Shown here: positions 47,913-55,797 of the stretch, in pieces
Layout: each line of letters opens with the position of its first letter
Position numbering within the stretch: the first letter of the stretch is position 1
The notes under the pieces: model-generated
Database searches by the model: none
Told to the model about the DNA's origin: nothing
Seen by the model: only the letters and a program-made list of their open reading frames with translations
DNA from: Scatomorpha sp964367935
Lineage (GTDB): Bacteria; Bacillota; Clostridia; Oscillospirales; Oscillospiraceae
Length of the DNA stretch: 64,000 bases
Assembly: GCA_964367935.1 (NCBI GenBank)
Contig: CAYIYZ010000001.1
Location: 62,001-126,000, forward strand
Reading direction: 5' to 3'
Made by a program: the position numbers and the translations under genes

Positions 47913-48560
47913 GTGAAAATAGAGGAAAAGTTTTACGACTATAGTCAAGCGCTTCGGGCACGAAATACAACAAATAGGGTGATAGTACATCATGCAGCGG
48001 CGCAGGACATAGGGGCGGACGAGATACACGATTACCATAAGCGTAGCGGCATGGGCGGAATAGCGTACCACTTCTATGTGCGCAGTGACGGCACGGTTGA
48101 GCGTGGTCGAACGGAGGGCATGGTGGGTGCGCATACGGCGGGACATAATACTGATAGTATAGGTCTGTGCTTTGAGGGCAACTTCGAGAAGCATGAAATG
48201 CCCGAGGCACAGCGACAGTCAGGGCGAGCGTTGATGGCGTATATCTTCGGGCACTACGGGCGTTTGGAGGTGCAACGTCATAGTGACGTAAATGCTACAG
48301 CTTGCCCCGGCAAATATTTTCCGTTTGAGGAGGTGATAGATGTGATAACGCAGACTGAGTTTAACGAGATGGCAGATACGTGGCTGCGAGATCTCGGTAA
48401 TCGTACGCCATCGGAGTGGAGCGAGGAGGCACGGCAGTGGGCAGAGGGCGAAGGGCTGGTACAGGGCGATGAGCAGGGCAACATGCAGTATAAGCGTCCA
48501 TTGACAAGAGAGGAGTACGTAGTGTTGCAGTACAGACAAAATGAGAAGAAGGGAGGATAA
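47913..48560 (+). CDS. N-acetylmuramoyl-L-alanine amidase, phage-lysin type
   Basis: 215 residues from GTG 47913 behind AGGTGAT; GTG 47904 is also possible. The PGRP/amidase_2 domain (1-150) shows VIVHHAAAQD, IAYHFYVRSDGTVERGR, GAHTAGHNTDSIGLCFEG and RHSDVNATACPGKYFP, which include the zinc histidines and cysteine. A single SLH-like segment follows (WSEEARQWAEGEGLVQGDEQ, then RPLTREEYVVLQYR). The holin-like gene is five bases downstream, so the two form a lysis pair. The structural block lies 4.2 kb away. Confidence 0.9.
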   Translation: MKIEEKFYDYSQALRARNTTNRVIVHHAAAQDIGADEIHDYHKRSGMGGIAYHFYVRSDGTVERGRTEGMVGAHTAGHNTDSIGLCFEGNFEKHEMPEAQRQSGRALMAYIFGHYGRLEVQRHSDVNATACPGKYFPFEEVIDVITQTEFNEMADTWLRDLGNRTPSEWSEEARQWAEGEGLVQGDEQGNMQYKRPLTREEYVVLQYRQNEKKGG

Positions 48561-48564
48561 CAAG

Positions 48565-48744
48565 ATGGCAGAAAGGTTAGGTGCATTTTTGTCGGTAAAG
48601 AGTGTTGTGACCATAGTGTTGACAGTGATATTCGGATACTTATCGGCAGGCGGTCGTGTAAGCGGTCAGGAGTTTTTAAACGTTTATTCCATAGTGATAG
48701 CGTTTTACTTCGGCACACAGGCACGAAAAACAACAACGACATAG
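48565..48744 (+). CDS. Putative phage holin, 59 residues
   Basis: ATG 48565 follows GGGAGGATAA at eight bases. Two hydrophobic stretches (SVVTIVLTVIFGYL at 12-25 and FLNVYSIVIAFYF at 38-50) joined by a short polar turn are typical of small holins that pair with amidases in Clostridial prophages. The C-terminus RKTTTT and the stop lie in the first unit of a 21-base tandem repeat, so the end of the gene may have been reshaped by repeat expansion. Confidence 0.75.
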   Translation: MAERLGAFLSVKSVVTIVLTVIFGYLSAGGRVSGQEFLNVYSIVIAFYFGTQARKTTTT

Positions 48745-48794
48745 CGAAAAACAACAACGACATAGCGAAAAACAACAACGACATAGCGAAAAAC
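48724..48794 (+). repeat. 21-base tandem repeat, three copies, running into a family-1 end
   Basis: Unit CGAAAAACAACAACGACATAG occurs at 48724-48744 and the next two 21-base steps, followed by a partial CGAAAAAC. The third unit passes into GCGAAAAACCTGTTTTTCGC and CAGTCTAA (48786-48812), which is the inverted end of the family-1 repeat. Confidence 0.85.
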
Positions 48795-48810
48795 CTGTTT
48801 TTCGCCAGTC

Positions 48811-48843
48811 TAAGACCCCCGACCGAATTGGTCGGGGGTCTTA
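48811..48843. terminator. Bidirectional terminator between holin and lysC
   Basis: TAAGACCCCCGACC pairs perfectly with GGTCGGGGGTCTTA around GAATT. It serves the convergent lysis pair and lysC. Confidence 0.75.
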
Positions 48844-48849
48844 GTACTT

Positions 48850-50055
48850 TTATCCAAAGAACTTGTTGTGTATCGCCTGCACGGCTAAATCAGCGTGTGG
48901 TTTAGCGATGAGTACGCTCGTCTTAATTTCAGAGGTAGAGATCATCTGGATGTTAACCTTAGCGTCGTAAAGGGCCTCGAACATAAGTGCGGCGACACCG
49001 GAAGCGGTCATCATGCCCGCACCTACGATACTGACCTTTGCAACGTCCTTATCGATGTTTATACGTTGGAAGCCGATGGCATCTTTCAGATTTTCGAGAG
49101 CCTCAACGGCAGCGTCACCTTCGGAGAGCGGCACGGTGAAACTGATGTCGTTAGTGTTCTCTTTACCGTAAGACTGCAATATGATATCTACAAATATTTT
49201 GTTGCGAGCCATGGTGTTAAACACCCTAAATGCAACGCCGGGCTCGTCGGGTACACCTACCACAACTATACGAGCAACATCGTTATCCTTAGCAATACCG
49301 CTTATTTTCATTTCTTCCACTTTACTAATTACCTCCTTAACTTTTGTACCCTTAGCTCTGACATAGCTGGAGAGCACCTCTATCATCACGCCGTAGCGTT
49401 TTGCCATTTCAACGGAGCGGTTGTGCAAAACTTGAGCACCCAAGCTTGCGAGCTCCATCATTTCATCGTAAGTGATTTCGTTTAATTTGCGTGCGCCTTC
49501 GACTTTGCGAGGGTCAGCCGTGTATACACCTTCAACGTCGGTGTATATCTGACATTTGTCGGCGTGTAAGACGGCGGCGATGGCGACGGCAGTTGTGTCC
49601 GAGCCACCTCTACCGAGCGTGGTGACGTCACCGTTTTTTTCAACACCTTGGAAGCCGGCGACAATTACGACACGTCGTTTATCGAGCTCACGCTTAATGC
49701 GTTCGGTAGAGACACGATTTATACGTGCAGTACCGAAGGAGGCGTTCGTACTCATGCCAATCTGCCAGCCGCAGAGCGAAACGACAGGTATCCCCATGTT
49801 CTCGAGAGCGATAGCCATAAGAGCAACGGACTGCTGTTCACCTGTTGAGAGTAGCATATCCATTTCACGCTTTGACGGGCGCTTGTTAAGCTCCATGGCT
49901 TTTTCTATGAGGTCGTCGGTGGTGTCACCTTGAGCGGAGAGCACTACGACGAGCTCGTGCCCCTCCGAGTAGTTATCGGCAATTATACCGGCGACGTGAC
50001 GAACACGCTCGGCGTTAGCGACAGAGCTGCCGCCGAATTTCAAAACAATAAGCAT
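48850..50055 (-). CDS. lysC: Aspartate kinase
   Basis: 401 residues. KFGGSSVANAERVRHVA at the N-terminus, GRGGSDTTAVAIA near 150-162 and DVEGVYTADPRKV near 175-187 form the kinase core. Two ACT domains follow (about 262-400, with MISTSEIKTSVLI at the end), the allosteric site for lysine and/or threonine. It phosphorylates aspartate as the first step to lysine, threonine and methionine. It lies 16 bases after hom. Confidence 0.96.
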   Translation of the reverse strand: MLIVLKFGGSSVANAERVRHVAGIIADNYSEGHELVVVLSAQGDTTDDLIEKAMELNKRPSKREMDMLLSTGEQQSVALMAIALENMGIPVVSLCGWQIGMSTNASFGTARINRVSTERIKRELDKRRVVIVAGFQGVEKNGDVTTLGRGGSDTTAVAIAAVLHADKCQIYTDVEGVYTADPRKVEGARKLNEITYDEMMELASLGAQVLHNRSVEMAKRYGVMIEVLSSYVRAKGTKVKEVISKVEEMKISGIAKDNDVARIVVVGVPDEPGVAFRVFNTMARNKIFVDIILQSYGKENTNDISFTVPLSEGDAAVEALENLKDAIGFQRINIDKDVAKVSIVGAGMMTASGVAALMFEALYDAKVNIQMISTSEIKTSVLIAKPHADLAVQAIHNKFFG

Positions 50056-50071
50056 ATAGTATAACTCCCTC

Positions 50072-51283
50072 TCAATCCAGCATACGGTAAATGGACTTAA
50101 CGTCCATGCCCTCGGTAAGCTTCTTCACACGCTCACCGGTCATAAACTCTGTGACAAAGGCGTATTCTTCGCCGCCGCTACCGGGCAGTCCGATAAAACG
50201 CACTCTACCGAAGGCTTCGCCTATGAGTGCTAGATCTGCGCCTGTGCGAATCATAAAGCGGCAAGAGAGTTCATCGGCACTCATGACATATCCGGGCTCG
50301 GATGGCCACCATCCGAGGTATGGGCGACTTGCTCCCTCACGAATGCAATCGGCTATATCTGCGGCGACGGCACTGCCTGTGGGATGCGCACCTGCGCCGG
50401 GCCCGAAGAACATCGCCTCGCCCACAGCGTCACCCTTAACTGTAATTCCGTTAATGACACCGTCCACACTGGCAAGAGGATGTGAATTGGATATAAGGTG
50501 AGGCTCAACGAAAGCCGCAACTGAGTTTGAGCCTGTGCGTATAGCACGACCGAGTAGTTTTATTTTGTAGCCCAGACTGCGAGCGTATTCAATATCAGCT
50601 GAGGTAATCTTGCTTATACCGACAGCCTTAACCTCAGAGACGGGTACATTTTTGCCGAAACAGATGTCAGCGAGTATAGCGGTTTTACGTGCGGCGTCTA
50701 TACCCTCAACGTCAGCGGTAGGGTCAGCCTCGGCATAACCTTTTTCCTGCGCCTCGGCTAAGGCAGCTTCAAAGCTTTTACCGAATTGAATCATTTCCGT
50801 GAGGATGTAGTTTGTCGTGCCGTTGAGTATACCGCAGACGGAGCTTATCTCATTGGCGGCAAGGCACTGTGACAAAGGGCGCAGTATGGGTATACCGCCG
50901 CCCACGCTTGCCTCGAACATAAAGTTAACTTTGTTGCGCCTTGCGATATCGCAGAGCTCCAAGCCGTGAGTGGCGACGAGCTCTTTGTTGGCGGTGACGA
51001 CGCTTTTGCCCGCCTCTAAGCAACGCTTGTTGTACTCATAGGCTTTACCTATGCCACCTATACACTCGGCGACGACTTCAACTTCTGGATCATTCACAAT
51101 AAGCTCGAAATCGTAGATAATCACGTCATCAAAGGCAGTTCCCTTCTTTTCGGTGTTACAAAGGATATGCTTGATTTCAATTTCGCGCCCGACACGTCGA
51201 GCTATAGTCTCCTTGTTTTTCGTCAGGACTTCAGCGGTACCCAGACCGACCGTGCCCATGCCCATAATTGCTACTTTAGCCAT
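50072..51283 (-). CDS. hom: Homoserine dehydrogenase
   Basis: 403 residues. NAD(P)-binding AIMGMGTVGLGTAEVL at 5-20, VTANKELVATHG near 97-108, the substrate region GGGIPILRPLSQCL and NGTTNYILTEM near 128-160. C-terminal of about residue 325 only some 75 residues remain, so the regulatory ACT domain usual in 430-residue enzymes is short or degenerate. It reduces aspartate semialdehyde to homoserine. It lies between an ACT-domain protein gene and lysC, on one transcript. Confidence 0.95.
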   Translation of the reverse strand: MAKVAIMGMGTVGLGTAEVLTKNKETIARRVGREIEIKHILCNTEKKGTAFDDVIIYDFELIVNDPEVEVVAECIGGIGKAYEYNKRCLEAGKSVVTANKELVATHGLELCDIARRNKVNFMFEASVGGGIPILRPLSQCLAANEISSVCGILNGTTNYILTEMIQFGKSFEAALAEAQEKGYAEADPTADVEGIDAARKTAILADICFGKNVPVSEVKAVGISKITSADIEYARSLGYKIKLLGRAIRTGSNSVAAFVEPHLISNSHPLASVDGVINGITVKGDAVGEAMFFGPGAGAHPTGSAVAADIADCIREGASRPYLGWWPSEPGYVMSADELSCRFMIRTGADLALIGEAFGRVRFIGLPGSGGEEYAFVTEFMTGERVKKLTEGMDVKSIYRMLD

Positions 51284-51286
51284 ATA

Positions 51287-51733
51287 CTATCCCGCCATTA
51301 CTTCAAATTTTATTATGCCGTCCAAGGCCTCGACTTCTTTTACTAATTCACCGGTGCTTTCTATCATGTTCTCTGTAGATGCTGAGATGGTAACGATAGC
51401 CGTGCCGTTAGTTGGAATTCCCTGGTTAATGGTAAGTATATTTGCACCTGAAAGGGCAAATATAGTAAGCAGGGCGGACAAAACACCTTTACGGTCACGT
51501 AAAATGGCCTGAAAGGTCATGATGCTACCTCTCTTAAAATCATAAAAACGTGTCACCGAATCTTTGTATTTATAAAAGGCGCTCCGGCTTATACCAACAC
51601 GTTCGACAGCCTCTGCAACGGTTTTAACAGCGCCGGTTTCAAAGAGCTCTCTGGCTTCTGTAACCTTTATAAATATCTCCGGTAACACATCCGCTTCGAC
51701 TAAGTAGTATTTTGAATTTTTGTCCCGTGACAC
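51287..51733 (-). CDS. UPF0735 ACT domain-containing protein (PheB/YszB type)
   Basis: 148 residues from GTG 51733, eight bases after GGAGGAGG. The N-terminal part KYYLVEADVLPEIFIKVTEA with a helix-turn-helix-like segment (VERVGISRSAFYKYKDSV) leads into an ACT domain (about 71-147, DRKGVLSALLTIFALSGANI). In many Firmicutes this family precedes hom or pheA and is thought to regulate them. It starts the ACT-hom-lysC operon. Confidence 0.9.
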   Translation of the reverse strand: MSRDKNSKYYLVEADVLPEIFIKVTEARELFETGAVKTVAEAVERVGISRSAFYKYKDSVTRFYDFKRGSIMTFQAILRDRKGVLSALLTIFALSGANILTINQGIPTNGTAIVTISASTENMIESTGELVKEVEALDGIIKFEVMAG

Positions 51734-51845
51734 GGGCCACACCTCCTCCGACTGTGTTTCGACACACAAGCAAATGTATTTTCACTGTACACAGAATAAC
51801 ATAGACGGCGGACACATTCAAGCATTTTTTGAAAGGAAGTTACAG

Positions 51846-52271
51846 ATGACCGGAATCATATTCAGTATAATAGCCGGAGCGGCGATGAGTGTGCAAGGCG
51901 TGATGAATACGAGGCTTAGCGAGAAAATAGGCACGATGGAAGCTAATGTTGTGGTGCAGTGTACGGCGGCTTTATTGTCGCTCGGTGTTTTGTTCTTTTA
52001 TCGCACAGGCAGTTTCACCGCACTTACAGAGGTGAACAAACTATATTTACTGGGCGGGGTTTTAGGGCTGGTCATAACGATAACGGTGATGCTCGGCATA
52101 GGCTCACTGAGTCCGACGGTGGCTATATCGGTGATATTGATAGCCCAGCTTTGCGTGGCTGCGCTCATAGACGGCTTTGGAATAATGGGCACGGATCAGG
52201 TGCAATTTAGATGGGAACAGCTCGCAGGCTTGGCGTTAATGGTGGGCGGCGTTTTGTTGTTCAAGAAATAG
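51846..52271 (+). CDS. DMT-superfamily small transporter, YdcZ/DUF606 family
   Basis: 141 residues from ATG 51846 with AAAGGAAG upstream; longer frames cross the divergent gene. Five hydrophobic segments begin IIFSIIAGAAMSVQGVMNTRL, with the conserved QGVxN motif, and include GGVLGLVITITVMLGIGSLSP. Members are half-length transporters of uncertain substrate that often work as pairs; only one copy is here. Divergent from the ACT-hom-lysC operon. Confidence 0.88.
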   Translation: MTGIIFSIIAGAAMSVQGVMNTRLSEKIGTMEANVVVQCTAALLSLGVLFFYRTGSFTALTEVNKLYLLGGVLGLVITITVMLGIGSLSPTVAISVILIAQLCVAALIDGFGIMGTDQVQFRWEQLAGLALMVGGVLLFKK

Positions 52272-52290
52272 CTTGGTGTGGATATAAATG

Positions 52291-52319
52291 TTGAAAAAAG
52301 TGAGTAGATGTGCAATAAT
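52291..52319 (+). promoter_or_regulatory. Promoter for the HD-GYP gene
   Basis: TTGAAA (52291-52296) and AATAAT (52314-52319) with a 17-base spacer, 21 bases before the start codon. Confidence 0.55.
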
Positions 52320-52340
52320 GGATAGTGGGAGGAAGTGGCT

Positions 52341-53801
52341 ATGAAGATAATAAGCACGAAACAGCTTTTGGATATAAGTATAGCTCTGACGAGGGAGAAA
52401 GACGGCGACAAGCTCTTAGAGCGCATATTAAATGTCGCCATGGATATAACTCAGTGTGACGGCGGAACTTTGTATGTGTATAAGGACAATGCCTTGGATT
52501 TCAAGATAATGATAACGAAGTCAATGAACATACGTAAGGGCGGCAGTCATGAGGAGAGTAGTTTACCCTCGGTCCCGATAGACAGGACGAATGTGTGCGC
52601 CTGCGCTGTGCTTGAGAATAAAATGATAAATATACCGGATGTGTATAGGAGCAAGAAGTATGACTTTTCCGGCCCTCGCAAGTACGATGCTCTGACTGGC
52701 TATAAGACGAGTTCGATACTTGTAGTGCCTATGGAGGACAATGACGGCGATATAATAGGCGTTTTACAGCTCATAAATGCGATGGATGATAAAGGTGAGG
52801 TCATAGCATTCCCGAAGGAGAGCGAGTCTGTGGTGCAGGCTTTAGCGTCGCAGGCGGCGATAAGTCTGACGAATATGAACTATGCGATGAAGATACGCAG
52901 TTTGATGGACTCGGTTGTTAGGACTTTGTCACGCACTATACATACGAGGACGCCTTATAATGTGACGCATACGGCAAATATGGCGCTTTATGCTGAGGGT
53001 TTTATAGATTGGCTAAATGAAAAAGATTTCGGTTGGACATTTTCGGAGATAGAGCGCCGTCAATTTTTGACGACGGTGTGGTTACACGACGTGGGTAAGC
53101 TTACCATACCTTTGGAGATAATGAATAAGGAGACACGCTTGGGCATTTTTTTAGAGCGTGTGATGGATAGATTAGATATAATAGAGATGTTAGCAAAGAT
53201 AGAGAGCCTTGAAAATGGCACGGATTTTAACAAGGTCTTACAAGAGGTGGAGTCGGTGCGCAACTTCATATATGAGGCAAATAGCGTCGGCTATATGTCG
53301 GACGACTTGCTTGAGCGAGTGCGCGCGTTAGGCAATAAGCAGTATAAAGACAAGAGTGGCGTAATGAAACCGTGGATAACGGCGGGCGAGATAGAGTGTC
53401 TGTGCATAAGGAAGGGTACTTTGACGGCGCATGAGCGGAAGATAATAGAAAGTCATGTGGTAATGACGGCGAAGATATTGGATGAGATGAATTTCTATGG
53501 CGACTATGCGATGGTCCCGGTGTGGGCGAGTCAGCACCACGAGTTTTTAAACGGCACAGGCTACCCCAAAGGTCTGACTGCGGAGGAGTTGGCGCCCGAG
53601 GCACGACTCCTGACTATCATAGATATATTTGACGGCCTGTCCGCAGTGGACAGACCGTACAAAAAGGAGATACCGTTAGAGACGGTATTTCAGATAATGC
53701 ATGAAATGGTGGACGAGGGCAAGTTAGACGGCAACATAATGAAGCTCTTTGAGGAGAGTCGGGTTTGGGAGCGTGTACAGCGCAAGAACGTTTACTTTTA
53801 G
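52341..53801 (+). CDS. GAF and HD-GYP domain protein, putative c-di-GMP phosphodiesterase
   Basis: 486 residues from ATG 52341 with GGGAGG upstream. A GAF domain (about 10-185; CDGGTLYVYKDNAL, VPMEDNDGDIIGVLQLINA) is followed by an HD-GYP domain (about 205-480). Metal and substrate residues are seen in WLHDVGKLTIP near 250, ESHVVMTAKIL near 374 and ASQHHEFLNGTGYPKGL near 395-411, with the GYP intact. A roughly 70-residue insert lies between HD and the later histidines. It likely degrades c-di-GMP in response to a GAF ligand. Confidence 0.88.
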   Translation: MKIISTKQLLDISIALTREKDGDKLLERILNVAMDITQCDGGTLYVYKDNALDFKIMITKSMNIRKGGSHEESSLPSVPIDRTNVCACAVLENKMINIPDVYRSKKYDFSGPRKYDALTGYKTSSILVVPMEDNDGDIIGVLQLINAMDDKGEVIAFPKESESVVQALASQAAISLTNMNYAMKIRSLMDSVVRTLSRTIHTRTPYNVTHTANMALYAEGFIDWLNEKDFGWTFSEIERRQFLTTVWLHDVGKLTIPLEIMNKETRLGIFLERVMDRLDIIEMLAKIESLENGTDFNKVLQEVESVRNFIYEANSVGYMSDDLLERVRALGNKQYKDKSGVMKPWITAGEIECLCIRKGTLTAHERKIIESHVVMTAKILDEMNFYGDYAMVPVWASQHHEFLNGTGYPKGLTAEELAPEARLLTIIDIFDGLSAVDRPYKKEIPLETVFQIMHEMVDEGKLDGNIMKLFEESRVWERVQRKNVYF

Positions 53802-54223
53802 TCTTGTTTCAAGAGTGAGAGCGCTATAATATATCCTTCAATCCCTTCACCTTTCACTGTGTGAATACAGTGGGGTCTGATGTAAGATGTGTGTCGGAAC
53901 TGTTCACGGGTGTCGGGGTCGGAGATGTGAACTTCGACAGTGGGCAGAGCGACAGCCTCTAAGGCATCGGCTATGGCTATACTTGTGTGGGTGTATGCGG
54001 CAGGGTTAATGATGATAGCGTCGTGAGAGAGGCGAGCGTTTTGTATGGCCTCTACTATAGCGCCTTCGTAATTTGATTGGAAGAAGTCACAGTCTATGTT
54101 TAAAGACTGTGACTTTTCTTTTATGTATTGGACGAGTTGCTCGTATGAGGTACGTCCGTAGACTTCGGGTTTTCTGAGTCCCAAGAGGTTCATGTTGGGT
54201 CCGTTAATTACCAGCACATTCAC
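53798..54223 (-). CDS. aroQ: Type II 3-dehydroquinate dehydratase
   Basis: 141 residues from GTG 54223, chosen for GGAGTGA upstream; the frame could extend three codons. LVINGPNMNLLGLRKPEVYG at the N-terminus, catalytic tyrosine in KPEVYGRTSYEQ, NPAAYTHTSIAIADAL near 72-87 and EVHISDPDTREQFRHTSYI near 99-117 are complete. It makes 3-dehydroshikimate. It overlaps the end of the aroE-aroK fusion gene, the enzymes for the next and a later step. Confidence 0.95.
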   Translation of the reverse strand: MNVLVINGPNMNLLGLRKPEVYGRTSYEQLVQYIKEKSQSLNIDCDFFQSNYEGAIVEAIQNARLSHDAIIINPAAYTHTSIAIADALEAVALPTVEVHISDPDTREQFRHTSYIRPHCIHTVKGEGIEGYIIALSLLKQD

Positions 54224-55709
54224 AAAAATCACTCCAAATTAAGTCGGCAGCACGTGCAGGCGTGTGCTCATTTTTTATAACGATATCACGGAAACTACGA
54301 TAGTGAGGTAGGCGTGCTGAGTACATTTCACGTAGGTCAGCACGCTGGGAGTTCGGTCGACCGCCCCTTGCGAGGTTTTGTATGTTACGCTCAACGTGGT
54401 AAATTCTTCCGTTTTGGCGTAGTGGTGCATAGTTGTCGGCACGAAGTACGCCGCCGCCACCGACAACGATTATCTTGCCGCTTTCTTTACCGTAGCGCAT
54501 GATTTCCTCATGTTCCAGTTGTCTAAAGTATTCTTCTCCGTGTTTTTCAAAGATGTTTGGAATACTCATAGCGGCGATTTTCTCAACGGCGCCGTCAATG
54601 TCGATGTACTCTCTGCCCGTAGTTTTTTCGAGCAGTGCACCTATGGTGCTTTTTCCGCTACCGGGCATACCGACAAGAACTATGTTACGAGTCTGAGCAG
54701 CGATGGCTGTAAGCACTCGTTCGATATCCGACTCAGAGTGATCCGTACCATCGAAGAAAGAGCGAGCTGCCGCTGCCTGAGCGACGAGCATACAGAAAGC
54801 GTCACCGCAGGCTATGCCGAGCTCCTCAGCCTGTAGTATAAGCTGAGTACGACGTGGGTTATATATCATATCAAATACAAATTCGCATCTTGGGAAATCT
54901 GTGAGTGAGATGATGGTTTCGCCGTTATTGGGGTACATCCCAACGGGTGTAGCGTTAATGATAACTTGTGCATCTCTGTGCAAGGACAGGTCGTCAAAAG
55001 ACGGTGCACTGGAGCGTGACAGCATAACGATTTCAGCCGCACCCGATTGTTCACCGAGCGCACGAGCTGTGAGAGCAGCTCCACCCGTGCCTAGGATGAG
55101 CAGTTTTTTACCTCTAAGTTCAGCGGCCTCACGTTTCAAGGCGTAGCTAAGTCCGATAATATCGGTGTCATGCCCTGTGAGTGTTCCGTCCGCTTCACGA
55201 CGCAGGCAGTTTACGCTGCCTGTCATTTTAGCGGTTTCAGTCAAGTTGTTGCAGAGTGAGATTACACTTAATTTATATGGAATGGTCACATTGAGGCCAC
55301 CCATTTTAAAATCTCTGAGGAAATACGGAAGATCAGCCTCAGTCAATTCATAGCATTTATAGCCCTCGCAACCGAAAGCTGCGTGTATAGCGGGCGAGTG
55401 ACTGTAGGATAGGCTTTTCCCGATTAGTCCGTGGTACTCACCGCTTTGCAGTCGCTGAATTTCTCGTTGTCTGCGTTTTGAAACATCGATAATACCCCTA
55501 AAGACATCGACAACGTAGTCACCACGCGCTCCGCCGGCACGCCCGACTCTGTCATATATGACACGTTCACGAGCGGCGTCTGCGATAGGCATGGCGTTTT
55601 GGGTTTTCAATACAGCTGCACGTTCTATAATATCCATTCGTTGCAGGAGCAGATCTAGGATTTTAGTATCCACCACATCAACGCTTTTCCAAATTTCCGA
55701 TAAATCCAT
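54204..55709 (-). CDS. Trifunctional fusion: chorismate mutase, shikimate dehydrogenase and shikimate kinase
   Basis: 501 residues in one frame. Residues 1-88 form an AroH/AroQ-class chorismate mutase-like helical domain (VDTKILDLLLQRMDIIERAAVL). Residues about 90-340 are shikimate dehydrogenase (GLIGKSLSYSHSPAIHAAFG, GGLNVTIPYK, GTGGAALTARALGE, NATPVGMYPN). Residues about 342-500 are shikimate kinase (IVLVGMPGSGKSTIGALLEK, IDIDGAVEKIA, GGGGVLRADN). Together with AroQ downstream it covers dehydroquinate to shikimate-3-phosphate plus prephenate formation. GGGAGG precedes the ATG. Confidence 0.93.
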   Translation of the reverse strand: MDLSEIWKSVDVVDTKILDLLLQRMDIIERAAVLKTQNAMPIADAARERVIYDRVGRAGGARGDYVVDVFRGIIDVSKRRQREIQRLQSGEYHGLIGKSLSYSHSPAIHAAFGCEGYKCYELTEADLPYFLRDFKMGGLNVTIPYKLSVISLCNNLTETAKMTGSVNCLRREADGTLTGHDTDIIGLSYALKREAAELRGKKLLILGTGGAALTARALGEQSGAAEIVMLSRSSAPSFDDLSLHRDAQVIINATPVGMYPNNGETIISLTDFPRCEFVFDMIYNPRRTQLILQAEELGIACGDAFCMLVAQAAAARSFFDGTDHSESDIERVLTAIAAQTRNIVLVGMPGSGKSTIGALLEKTTGREYIDIDGAVEKIAAMSIPNIFEKHGEEYFRQLEHEEIMRYGKESGKIIVVGGGGVLRADNYAPLRQNGRIYHVERNIQNLARGGRPNSQRADLREMYSARLPHYRSFRDIVIKNEHTPARAADLIWSDFCECAGN

Positions 55710-55731
55710 ATTAAACCTCCCACATCAAAGT

Positions 55732-55767
55732 TTAGGACAGGTTGTGCCTGAGCGCAACCTGTCCTAA
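55732..55767. other. Stem-loop between the SLH protein and shikimate fusion genes
   Basis: TTAGGACAGGTTG pairs perfectly with CAACCTGTCCTAA around ten bases. The flanks are AT-rich but have no clean T run, so it is probably a terminator of the SLH gene but could be a processing hairpin. Confidence 0.5.
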
Positions 55768-55797
55768 GGATATCATTTTTTTATATCAATTACAAGA

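Noticed and set aside
48724..48794. Tandem repeat considered as a CRISPR array.
   Set aside because: Units are contiguous with no spacers, and no cas genes are in the window.
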